NCBI RefSeq assembly: GCF_001659605.2 | Contig: NC_035177.2 | Coordinates: 31,574,136 to 31,638,135 of the forward strand | Reading direction: 5' to 3' | DNA from: Manihot esculenta | Lineage: Eukaryota; Streptophyta; Magnoliopsida; Malpighiales; Euphorbiaceae | Length of the DNA stretch: 64,000 bases | Shown here: positions 48,326-58,782 of the stretch, one piece after another | How positions within the stretch are numbered: position 1 is the first letter of the stretch | How the letters are laid out: each line of letters opens with the position of its first letter | Translations under genes and position numbers: made by a program | Notes under the pieces: generated by a model | Told to the model about the DNA's origin: nothing | The model's input: the letters and a program-made list of their open reading frames with translations, nothing else | Database searches by the model: none

Positions 48326-51315
48326 ATGGAAGGCCCAAGACTTCTTGAAGTTTTTAATCTTGAGTCTTGTATCACTCCCTCTACCATAACTAATTTCTTT
48401 TCTCGGAGGTATTTGGACACCTCCCTTTACCTCATCCGAGCTCATCTCTGAAACGAGAGGATTGTTCTTCCAAACCCTCCTCCTCCTGGTTTGATAGATC
48501 CTCAGAATGCTCGTAGCATAGTATTTTTTGTCAAACAACGGGACTTCGGTCTAACTTTTCCGTTCACCCCCTTCTTCATCGAGGTTTTCCAGTATTTCAG
48601 GATAACCCCCCGGATGCTGTCCCCTAATTCTATCTTGTTTATGTGTTCTTTTGAATCCATCTGTCTGAGTTGGGGCTTTATGCCCACGGCGCATTTGTTT
48701 GTGACCTTTTTCCGTCTTGTCAGGGCAAGTCAGTGTTTTTACTACTTCGCCCCCCGTGGAGGGTTGTCCATCTTCACGGGCTATAAGGATTCTATAAAGG
48801 GTTGGGTAGAGGGCTTTGTTGTGGTGGAGTTGAAGAAAGAATCCAGTCGGTCGTGGGGGGTGGAGCTCGACTGAGAGGATGTCTCTCTGGGTTGCAACGA
48901 CTTGCCCTAGCTGAGCCTTACCGAACAGGTCGGGTACCTTCGACTGATTTCTGTTGACAAGAAGTACGACGTCGAGAAGTGTATGTTTGCATGTAATCTT
49001 AGGGATATCGAAGATGCGGGTATTGTGCCTTGTCCAGCTATTTCCCCCCCCTTTTTTTTTTACTTTTATTGGGGATTATGCTAACCTGTTCTGGTTTTGT
49101 ATTTTTTACAACCTCTAATGCCAAAATGGACCAAATTAAGCCCTCGAAGAACTTAGTCCTGTCTCGGGAGAGCATGAACGCTGCGTTGGACGCTCTCCGA
49201 GATGGGCGACGTGTGTCTGAGGCTACTGAGGAGGTGGCCCGGGTTATTTCTTTCAGGACAGTTAGCCGACCTCCTGCTCTGGCTTCTTCCTGAGCTCCTA
49301 AATCGAGCTCCCGAGGTACTAGATCTTCCAGGCCATCCAGTCGCAACAGATCAAGTTCGGCCACTCAGTCTTCCCAGGCTCCAGAATCTAGGCGCGTTTC
49401 AGTTTCGAGGTCAGAGGGGGTTACCCAGATCGCCGCCAGGTCGGTGGAGGACGTTGAGATGGCGAGCACGGATTTGGCTGTGCCTCCTAGGGATATTTTT
49501 GAGGAGGAGCCTGGGACACACCCAGTCGATGTCAGCGCTCCCAAGGGAGAGAGAGAGACCAGCCCGGCAGGGAGAGATGCTCAGGGGGCCGTTACTGTGG
49601 TTGCCCCTGTTATTGAGGGAGAGGGGCCCGGTCCGACCAATGATGAAGTTATAGCGGAGGAGGTCGGGAGTAAACGTCCTCCTCCTTTTGAAGCGCCTGC
49701 CCTCGCTCCTAAGAGATCTCGGGCCTCAAGGAGGCCAACTCCAGCCCTACCTGCTATTGGAAAGGAGAAGGCTTCTGTGGTGCCTCTGCTGTTTGCCCCT
49801 GACAATGACATACTGAACGCATAGGACATCACTCATCAGTCCCCGGCAACTGTGGTGCTGAGTTAATCCGGGAGCGGATGTTTGGTGGGGTCACGGAGGC
49901 CTCGGACCCTCCCCTGCTGGCTCTTTCTGGTCTCTTGGCCAGCTCTACCTGAGAGCAGGTGGCCTTCCGGGCTCGATCTAGGGATCAACTGGGGGACACA
50001 CTCAGGGAGATGCTCTTAATGGTAACTCTCGTCTGTCTCTTTTTTGTTTTTGTTTTCTGTTTTTTGTTTTTACTCTTAGCTTCCTCTACCCTCTGACTCC
50101 AATCATTTTCTCTTTTCTCAGGCAACGGGTGTGTTCATGGAGATAGATGCCCGGGATCGCGCCCTCAGGGACTCAGTAGACCGCCGTATTGAAGAGGCAC
50201 GTCTAGAGGAGAACATATCCGCGACTAGCGATGCTCGGAGCAATCTCGCCGCCGCCCGGGAAAACTCTAGGTCCCTCCAAATTGAGCTGCGTACAGCCCT
50301 GGAGGCCCTCAAGAGGGCTGATGGGAGGACCGCTGATGCAGAAAATCAGCGCGACGAGGCTCTAAGGCAGCTGTCCTCCCTGGATGAAGTCCGCCGAGAA
50401 AGGGACGAGGCCCGGAGTCAGAGGGAGGAGGTCCAGCTTCAGTATGAGGCCTTGAAAGCGGATTTTGAGGCAGCCCAGTCTCAACATAAGGCCGTGATGG
50501 CTCAGAAAGAAGAAGCCCTGGCTCGGATAGTGGTCCTCGAGCAGGAGCTGGCCAAGCAGGCTGGAAATTTTAAAGATCTGACCTTGGAGGCTGAGACAAC
50601 GAAACTCCAAAATCAATATCTCAGCCAAGAGGTCGAGGCTCTGAAGAAGAGGTGCACGGCCCTGCTCGAGGACGCTAAGTTAGCTGAAGACAGGGTTCAG
50701 CTGGAGTGTGAAGAGCGTCTGAGGGAGTATAAGGAGTCAGCCGAGCTAAAGAGTGAGATCGAACAGGCCTGTGAAGCTCGTCTTCAAGCATACAGAGGCT
50801 CTCCTGAGTTAAAGGCAGAGATAGCTGAGGCCTGCCAGGCACAACTTGTGGAGTACAAGGCCTCTGATGAAATGAAGAATGCTATCTGGCAAAAAGGCTT
50901 GCACATGTTCGTGTCTAGTTTCAATCAAGGTTTAAGAGAAGCCAGGCAGGCTCCTTCCATCCCGCTAGCAGAGCTCCGAGCTGCTGAGGTGGACTCTGAT
51001 GGCGAGGACGTACTCTACGGGGAGGATGATATGCCCTTGCCCAAAAGAACTTCTCACACTTCAGCTGGGCCCCCTCACGAGGATATCGAGCTAGGAGAGA
51101 AGGACGACGGGGCTGCCGAAGATGCTAGGCCTCAAGGGCTGGAAATTGTACCTTTTGTGGGTGTTGGGGGGTCTGAGCAAGAGGGTGCTGGACCTTCCCT
51201 AGACAGTGGTGTAAAGAATAACAACGTAGATGATAACAATAATGTAAATAGTGAAACACCTAGGAATGTAAGTCCTTTAAGGATAATTTTCCCTCTAATA
51301 ATCTTAGATGATTAG
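48326..51315 (+). pseudogene. Opposite-strand gene of the retrotransposon: Transposase_28-like domain plus coiled coil
   Basis: Reading starts at ATG 48326 and, ignoring stops, runs through a domain resembling PF04195 ('putative gypsy-type transposon', Transposase_28): DFGLTFPFTPFFIEVFQYF, RITPRMLSPNSILFMCSFE, FYYFAPRGG. In-frame stops occur at 48449 (TGA), 48872 (TGA) and 48908 (TAG), all explainable by single transitions. A Ser/Pro-rich linker (49120-49824) holds a further TGA at 49291 and is followed by a frameshift near 49825-49860 and another TGA near 49950. A 100-bp intron with good GT-AG signals (50022-50121) then leads into an uninterrupted exon (50122-51315). Its product is a long heptad-rich coiled coil with an acidic C-terminus. 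Antisense ORFs between pol and the 3' LTR are known in Tat elements; their role is unknown. Confidence 0.75.
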
Positions 51316-52597
51316 ACTGTAAATCTTCTTTTATCTTTAATGAAATTTTCTTTTTGTTTTCTGTTCATACTCGTTTCATTCTTGTCCTTGTTTATTTTTT
51401 CTAGCTTCATCAACAAGCATAATTTGTTAAAGCCTAACTTGTTTAGTTCAAAAGACTTAAGAATAAGATACTCAAGCTATGCCCAGTAGTTTTCTCACAG
51501 AATTAATCATGTTGTTTCGACTTATGAGTTTTTCTATTTCACAAAGGCATTCTTATCGGCAGGTCCTTTCTAACCTGGATCTGCCTTAAGGATAAGATGT
51601 TTAATTAATCTCCCTCAGGACTCAAACCTGTCAGATTTTCATCATGAGTTAAATCCCTAAAATTTGACCAAGATGCAAGCTCGGGCGTAGAGCCTTCATA
51701 TCACAATGATAAGTAAGATTATGTACCTTTTAATGTGGTGAGCAGGGCTGGCCTTCTTATTTTTATGACAAGATTTGAGGCTGAGACCTTATCTGCTTAC
51801 GCCATTGGACTTCTTCTTAACTCATAGGAGGTGTATTCTCTTCAGTTTGTTTTTGAGCTTTCTGAGCTCGGCTCTCTTTTGCTTGATTTTCTGAGTTCGT
51901 GTTTTCAGGTCGGCACTTTTGGCTTCTTATCGTCTTTCATCTGATGATTCAGTTCTCGGGTATGCCCCGGCTGGGTCCTTTGTTGTTTAGATCTTTCTTT
52001 AGGCTAGTCGAGCTTTTATTTATGCTTCAGTACCTTTTTGAGGTCGGCACGGCGCTTTGCCTCCTTTGGCTGTCGTGTGAGATTTGAGTCCCTTTCTCTT
52101 AGGACCCGAGCTCCGGGAGATCTTGGGGATCTTCACCGGCCGTTTTTGCTCTGGGAGATTTTGGGGATCTCACCGGCCGTTTTTACTCTGGGAGATCTTG
52201 GGGATCTCACCGGCCGTTTTTGCTCCGGGAGATCTTGGGGATCTCACCGGCCGTTTTGTGCCAGGAGATCTTAGGGATCCTGGTCTTGTACCTCCTTGAG
52301 GTCTTCTATAAGGTTTAGGCCCTGTGGCCTTACTGTCGCTTCCAGAATCTTTAGCTTTGCATGGGGTTCAGGCTCATTGGCCTTACTGTCGCTTCGTCAT
52401 CTCAATCGGTTTTGTAGTGGCAGGGGCACTTTGGGAGCCTGACCACCTACCTCACTGGGGTCTTCTGGGATCTGTTCTTTTTCTTTTTCAGAGAGAGTTA
52501 ATACTCACAGTAATAGAGATAACATTGCTTTGTCAAACAGTGATGTTATTCCATTCATTCATGTTTTCAGAGTACAAGAATTTTCTTTACAAATATT
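51316..52597. other. Noncoding stretch between integrase and the opposite-strand gene
   Basis: The two genes converge here. The plus-strand gene ends at 51315 and the pol frame ends at 52598. Apart from the tandem repeat at 52115-52280 I find no coding content. Confidence 0.6.
52115..52280 (+). repeat. Tandem repeat, 36-38 bp unit, four and a half copies
   Basis: GGGAGATCTTGGGGATCT-type units with CACCGGCCGTTTTT start at 52115, 52153, 52190 and 52227; a partial, diverged fifth starts at 52263. Tandem repeats in the pol-to-3'LTR interval are common in Tat/Ogre elements. Confidence 0.93.
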
Positions 52598-55500
52598 TTA
52601 AGGGAAGTACCTCTTTAGGTGCTGTATATTCCAGGCATAAGGCTCAGAGTTTCCCTGCATATCCTAGATTCGATATACCCCTGGCTTGATCACTTTTGCT
52701 ATTCTGAATGGGCCCTCCCAGGTAGGTGCCAACTTGCCTACCGCCGCTCTTTTTCCTGTAGCTTCCAAGTTTCTCAGGGCCAGGTCTCCTACCTTCAGAC
52801 TTCTCTCCCTGACCCTTTGATTGTAATAATGGGCCGCTCTTTGTTGATAAGCGGCAGTTCGGATTTAGGCTTCTTCCCTGACTTCCTCCAGGGCATCAAG
52901 GTTACTTCTCAGTTTATCACTATTCGCGTTCTCATTATTGAACTGGACCCGATGTGTGGGAACTTGTAGCTCGATTGGTACTACGGCCTCAGTGCCAAAT
53001 GCAAGTGCAAAAGGTGTTTCTTTAGTGGACGACCTGGGAGTAGTTCGGAGTGCCCACAAGATGCTATTGAGTTCTTCTGCCCAGTTTGCCTTTGCCCCAT
53101 CCAGCCTCTTCTTTAACCCTTGGAGGATAGCTCTGTTGGTGACCTCTGTCTGGCCGTTAGTTTGAGGATGAGCTACCGAGGAGAATTGGTGCCATATGCT
53201 GTTTGCTGTGAACGCTCTGAAGGCACTGCAGTCGAATTGTCTGCCGTAATCTGAGATGAGTACCCTCGGTATTCCAAACCTGCAGATGATATTCCCCCAT
53301 ACAAAATCTATCATCTTGCGGGCTGTGATTGTGGGGATTGCTTCCGTCTCTGGCCATTTTGAGAAGTACTCCACAGCCACTACTACAAACTTTTTCTGCC
53401 CCGTGGTCTTGGAAAAGGGTCCTAGGATGTCTATTCCCCACTGCGAGAATGGCCACGGGCTGGAGATGCTGGATTGAGCAGTGGCTGGGACATTGATGGT
53501 GTTGGCGAACCTCTGGCAAACATCACATCTTCGGACGAACTCTTCTGCCTCCTTTTTAATGGTGGGCCAGTAGTACCCTTGCCTGAATATCTTATTAGCC
53601 AGCGTTCCTACTCCTTCGTGAGCTCCGCACATTCCTCTATGTATTTCTTCCACACCTTTATTGCCTCCTCCGGGCTCACACAGAGGAGCCACGGGCTGGA
53701 TCTCCCCCTTCTGTACAAGGTTCCCCTTATTGCTTAATAATTGGCAACCCGGGCCGCTATCTTCTTTGCTTCGTTCTTGTCTTCGGGAAGCTTTCCCTTC
53801 TCCAAGTATTCTAGGTATGAGGTCATCCAGTTTTGGCTTTGCTCTATTTGCAGTACGGTGGTCGTTTTATTAAAAGCAGGTGTGCTGATGTGTTGTATGT
53901 ATACTTCATCTGGGAGTTGCTCCAGCTCTTCCCTAGTCAATCTACTGAGCGAATCCGCCTCTTCATTCTCCTCCCGAGGTATTCTCTGATACCTGACTAT
54001 GATCCCTTTATTCCTAAGTTCGGCTTCTACAGCCTTTACCTTCGCTAGATAGTTCTGCATGGTAGGGTCTCTGGCCTGATATGCCCTAGTTATCTGATTA
54101 ATCACCAGCTGGGAATCACTGTTCACTTCGAGGTCGGTTGCCCCTACCTCCATTGCTACCAGCATCCCATTTATTAGGACTTCATACTTTGCCACATTAT
54201 TGGAGGCCTTGAATTCTAAGCGCAAGGCATAGCAGACTTTAAATTCTCCAGGTCCTTTCAGCATTATTCCAGCGCCACTGCCCCTGGCACCTGATGCCCC
54301 ATCCACATATAGTTTCCAGTCGAATTCTTGAGAGGGCTGCCCCTCTGTCGCATTTCCCGGTGCTTCAGAAGCTAGTTTACCCGGCTCCTTTCGTTCTTCA
54401 TTGAATGAGCACTATGCTATGAAGTCAGCCAGGGCCTGAGATTTTATAGCGGTCCGAGGTCGATACTCTAGACAGTAAGGGCTAATCTCAATGGACCAAG
54501 CCAGCATCCGACCTGATATATCTGGTCTGTGGAGGATCTTCTTCAGAGGCTGGTCTGTCATCACTACTCCCTGGTGGCTTTCCAGATAGACCCTGAACTT
54601 TCGGACTACTAGCAACAGAGCGTATGCCGTCTTCTCGATGTTCAAATATCTGATCTCGGCATCTTTAAGCACCTTGCTGACATAGAAGACAGGCTTCTGC
54701 TCCTCTCCTTCCACCCTAACCAACACGGCATTGACGGCTTATTCTGAGGCTGATAAATAAATCAGGAGCTCTTCTCCCTCCATCAGACTGCTGAGCACAT
54801 GAGGCAAGCTAAGATAACTTTTGAGCTCTTTGAAAGCTTATCGACAGTCCTCGGTCCATTCGAAGTTCGGCACTTTCCTCAACTTCTTAAAAAACGGCAA
54901 GCATCTTTCAGCCGACCTCGACATGAAGCGATTGAGCGCCACTACTCTCCCGTTAAGTCTTTGGACATCTCTTACGCAGGTTGGCTCTGGCATGTTCAAG
55001 ATAGCTTTCACTTTCTCAGGATTGGGCTCAATGCCTTTCCCACTTACCATGTATCCCAGGAATTTTCCTCCCCTGATGAAGAAGGCACATTTCGCTGGGT
55101 TTAGCCTCATTCTGTACTGTTCAAGCACCTTGAATACCTCCCTCAGATCTACAATGTGCTGTTGGAAGGTTGGGCTTTTGACCACCATATCATCTACATA
55201 AACTTCTACGTTCCTACCGATCTGACTTTTGAAGATTTTATTCATCAGTCTTTGGTATGTTGCCCCAGCATTCTTCAGCCCGAAGGGCATGACCTTATAA
55301 CAATAAGTCCCATCTTCTGTTATGAATGAGGTCTTTTCTTCATCCGATCTGTCCATTGGAATTTGGTGATAACCAGACATAGCATCCAAAGACGACATAT
55401 AATCAAAACCGGTTGTAGAGTCGACCATTTTATTAATATCAGGGAGGGGGTAACAATCTTTGGGGCATGCTTGATTGAGGTCAGTGAAGTCTATACACAT

Positions 55501-56420
55501 CCTATATTTGCTATTGGCTTTTTTGACTAATACAGGATTTGCTAGCCACTGTGGGTACATAACCTCTCTAATAAATCCAGCCTCTTCCAATTTTTGGATC
55601 TCCTCCCTGGTGGCCTGTTGCTTCTCTCTTCCTACCACTCTTTTCTTTTGCTTCACCGGTCTGGCCTCGGGTAGGACATTCAGCTTGTGCGTCATCACTC
55701 CAGGGTCAATCATGGGCATGTCAGAAGGCTTCCAGGCGAAGCTTGACGCGTGACCTCGGATCAGGGCCATGACCTCAGTTTTCTGTTCTTCGGTGAGGCC
55801 GGCGTTGAGAATGAAGACTTTATATGCCTCTGCTTCTGAAAAGGGAAAAGTCTCCAGTTCTCCGACCGGCTCTGTCCTGGCCTCTTTCTTTTTGTCCCTG
55901 ACCTCAAGCACCTCTGAGTCTAGCTGCTCTCCTGCCGAGCTCGGCTCTGCCACTGCGGCTAGGTACACCACTCTTGCCTCTTCCTGGCTTCTCCTGACCA
56001 CTCTCACTCCTGCCTCCGTTGGGAATTTCATGGCTAGGTATCTGATGCTTGTGACGGCCTTGAAATCGAACAGTGCAGGTCTTCCCAGTATCACGTTGTA
56101 GCTCAGAGGGAGTTTGACTACCAAGAACACCGCGTAGTGGGTACGAGTTCTTGGCGCTTCGCCTAAAGTGAGAGCTAGTTTTACCTTCCCCTCCAAGGGT
56201 ACTGGGACTCCTCCAATCCCCTTGACCGGTGCCTGATCCTGGACCAACTATTCCTCAGGGATTTCCATTTGTTGAAAAACTCTGTAAGGTAGCAGGTTCA
56301 CCTTGCTTCCATCATCCACCAAGATCTTCTTCACCCGGTAGTTGTGAATGATGGCTTCAATAATAAGGGCTTCGTCATGAGGCATTTGAACACCTTGAGC
56401 ATCCTCCGGAGAGAAAGTGA
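52598..56420 (-). pseudogene. Retrotransposon pol: protease, reverse transcriptase, RNase H, integrase
   Basis: The protease active-site region reads ILVDDGSKVNLL near 56320. The RT has the core SLDAMSGYHQI and YVDD (about 55189-55200). RNase H includes KLYVDGASG and EVNSDSQLV (54310-54090). Integrase has the H2C2-type region ending CDVCQR and the D-D-E residues in WGIDILG, SDYGRQF and GQTEVTNR; the last two are one residue closer than in typical elements. The integrase tail continues to a natural TAA at 52598. Inactivating changes: TAG 56248, TAA 54838, TAA 54739, TAG 54412, TAA 53734, a frameshift near 53690, TAA 52865 and TAG 52664. Polyprotein products normally copy the RNA and insert the cDNA; none can be made whole here. 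Confidence 0.93.
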
Positions 56421-58201
56421 TGGCCATCGGAGTATGCTCGACGACCTGCATAACTTCGGCGCTGCTGCTTTCTCCCTCTCGACTCCTCTTTTTTCCTCTT
56501 CGGCTCATCCGACCTCCTGACCCTCCGACAATCATGTTGATGGTCCCACTGGACCCATCATTCGCTGGTCTTGCTCCCGCTCTCCTGGGGGTTTGCACCG
56601 CTGGGTTGGGCTGAGGCCTCTGTCCCTCCGGTTTCTTCACAAAGTTTCTGAGGTGTCCCCTTTTTATCAGCCTCTCGATCTCGACAATCAACTGGTAGCA
56701 GTTGTTGGTGTCATGGCCGTGTGTACGATGATACTGACAGTATTTGTCAGGATCTCGCTGGTTTGCTTCAGCTTTCATAGGTCTGGGCCATTGAAGGAAC
56801 TCATTGTCCTGTACTACCATGAGCACCTCGGCTCTGGAGGCGTTGAGCGGGGTCAGGTTCTCTGGAATCCACAGAGGGAGCGATTTCTATTCTGGGATCC
56901 TAGGAGGGGGGTCTTTGGTTCCTTCGCTCCCAGGGCTGTCTGTAGGTTTCAAGCCTTCTGTCTTGCTTTTTCTCCTGCCTTTCCGGCCTCCTCTCCTTCG
57001 GGGCTTTTCCCTTATCTACCGCTCCCTTGGCGAACCTGCTCGTCACCAAGGCATCATCCTGCCTTATGTACTTTTCCGCCCTCTTCATTAGCTCCGTTAG
57101 TGAGGTGGGAGGCTTTTTGCTCAACGAACCGAAGAACTCGGGCGAGGTCGTCCCTTTCTGCATTGCCTCTACTACTCTGCCCTCATCTAGCTCGGAGATT
57201 TGCAAGGCCTCCGTATTAAAATGGGTGACATATTCCCTGAGCGATTCATCTCTTCTCTGCCTGACTGTCTCCAGATAACTCATCTTTTTGTGTGCAGGCA
57301 CCCCGGCAATGAACCGGCTGATGAAGCGAGTGGCCAGATCTCCAAAGCTTCTGATGCTTCCGATCTCAAGGCTGTTAAACCATGCCCATGCTGTCCCCGA
57401 GAGCGTCGTTGGGATTACCTTGCACATCAAGGCATCTGATAAAGTCTGCAGTTTCATGAAAGTTTTGTAGTTCAAGACGTGCTCTTGGGGGTTTCCAGCT
57501 CCGTCATATGCGGCCATAGGCGGCATCATAAATTTTTTAGGGACGATCTCCTGCTGCACCCACTTTGAGAAGGGTGAAGAGGTGGGCAGGAGAGTTTGAT
57601 TCTGATCCTTCGTTCCCAACTCGGCCAAGAGCTGCTCTATCATCTTTTGCAGCTTTTGGTCTACACTCTCCTCCTCCTGCATGGGTTTCTTCTCCCGGCG
57701 ATACTCCTCTTCCTCCGCTTCGCTTCTCGTCCACTTGGTTGTTCCGACAGAATAACTGTCGGCCTCATCATTCTTAATCATTTCCTTCACCCTCCTTCCA
57801 TGAACTTGGGCCTCCGGTTCTTCCTCTCCCCCAGTTCTTCGTCCCCTTTCTCCGGTTTCTCGGCTAACGGCTTGAGGGTGATTGAAGGTAGGTTGAGGTT
57901 CATTGGTCTGGGGTTCTTCTACTACTGGCAACACATTTGCAGGGGTGCTAAGGCCCCTCTGTTGCAACATCTGCCCCAGCCAGTGGGCGGTGTTTTGTAA
58001 CTGAAGGGCCATGGCTTGGAGGTCCTAGTTGGATAAGACAGCTCCAGACATGTTCCCTGCCGGGTTCGGCGAGGGGTTGAAGGGGATGGGTGGTTGGTTG
58101 TTTGGAGTTGTAGGACTGGAGAAAGAAAACTGATGCCCCTCTTGGACAGAGTTCAGGTCATTGGGAGCATTAATGGTGTTGTTTTCATTGTGGTTAGCCA
58201 T
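56421..58201 (-). pseudogene. Retrotransposon gag
   Basis: The ATG at 58201 starts a Pro/Asn-rich leader that meets TAG at 58025 in an otherwise continuous frame. The main part (58024-56900) includes the retrotransposon gag domain (AYDGAGNPQEHVLNYKTFM, AWAWFNSLEIGSIRSF, ESLREYVTHFN), and ends at TAG 56900. The C-terminal part is in another frame, so a frameshift lies near 56900-56915, at a run of six G/C. It then reads EFLQWPRPM and the zinc motif YCQYHRTHGHDTNNC (near 56740), a form with extra His typical of Tat elements. Confidence 0.9.
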
Positions 58202-58257
58202 CGTGGATCTCAATGGGTATTGTAAGAGTGGAACTCCGGCGATGAAAAGATCTCCTT

Positions 58258-58277
58258 CGTTCCCACAGACAGCGCCA
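58258..58277 (-). other. Primer-binding site
   Basis: Two nt after the 5' LTR the minus strand reads TGGCGCTGTCTGTGGG, complementary to a tRNA ending in ...GCGCCA. The tRNA was not identified. Confidence 0.7.
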
Positions 58278-58279
58278 AT

Positions 58280-58777
58280 TGATGATCTGAGATCCAAAAA
58301 ATAGGGTTTTACAAGAGTCCTGTAAACTTAGTAAAAACTTAGCCTGTGAGGAGAGTATTTTCTCCTTTTATTCCTCTCCTTTTGTCTGCTAGTGACGTAT
58401 AACGAAATCCTTGTCATTGGACCACGTGTCTCTGCTATGCAGATATGTACGTACGAGAATATCAGATTCCTGTTACATGCGTAACGGCCATTTAATTCTC
58501 CCCTGATACGCATGCGGGTGGACCTACCAGTCTGACGGGCTGGCCGTTTACCCTCTTCTGGACCGGACTGAGAGATGGAGTTAAGGCTGAGTCTAGTGGA
58601 GGCCTGATTACTGGGCCGGAAGGCTAGACCGATCGGATAGAGGAATCTCGGTGAGTTCCGATCCTTCAGATGAGCGGGCTGGGCCTGAGTCTTGGGTGAG
58701 ACTTAGAAGCCTTCAGATTATGGGCTGTCTTCGTGGGCCTGGTCTATGACCGAGGTGAAAAAATCCAGCGGTCATCA
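58280..58777 (-). repeat. 5' LTR (relative to gag-pol)
   Basis: 498 bp with TG...CA ends, about 95% identical by eye to 47588-48085. It would carry the promoter for gag-pol on the minus strand. Confidence 0.95.
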
Positions 58778-58782
58778 ATCTC

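Larger units (their letters stand above)
47583..58782 (-). mobile_element. Complete, inactivated Tat-like Ty3/Gypsy LTR retrotransposon
   Basis: The element spans 47588-58777 and is flanked by the 5-bp duplication ATCTC (47583-47587 and 58778-58782). Both 498-bp LTRs begin TG and end CA. On the minus strand the order is LTR, primer-binding site, gag, protease, reverse transcriptase, RNase H, integrase, a noncoding stretch with tandem repeats, an opposite-strand gene, polypurine tract, LTR. RT before RNase H and integrase places it in Ty3/Gypsy. The CQYHRTHGHDTNNC zinc motif and the opposite-strand Transposase_28-like ORF place it in or near the Tat lineage. By eye the LTRs differ at roughly 27 positions (about 5%), mostly transitions. 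At least nine in-frame stops and two frameshifts prevent autonomous movement. Confidence 0.93.

Noticed and set aside
56593..57219. 208-codon plus-strand ORF within the gag region
   Set aside because: Exact antisense shadow of gag, which has clear domain similarity on the minus strand.
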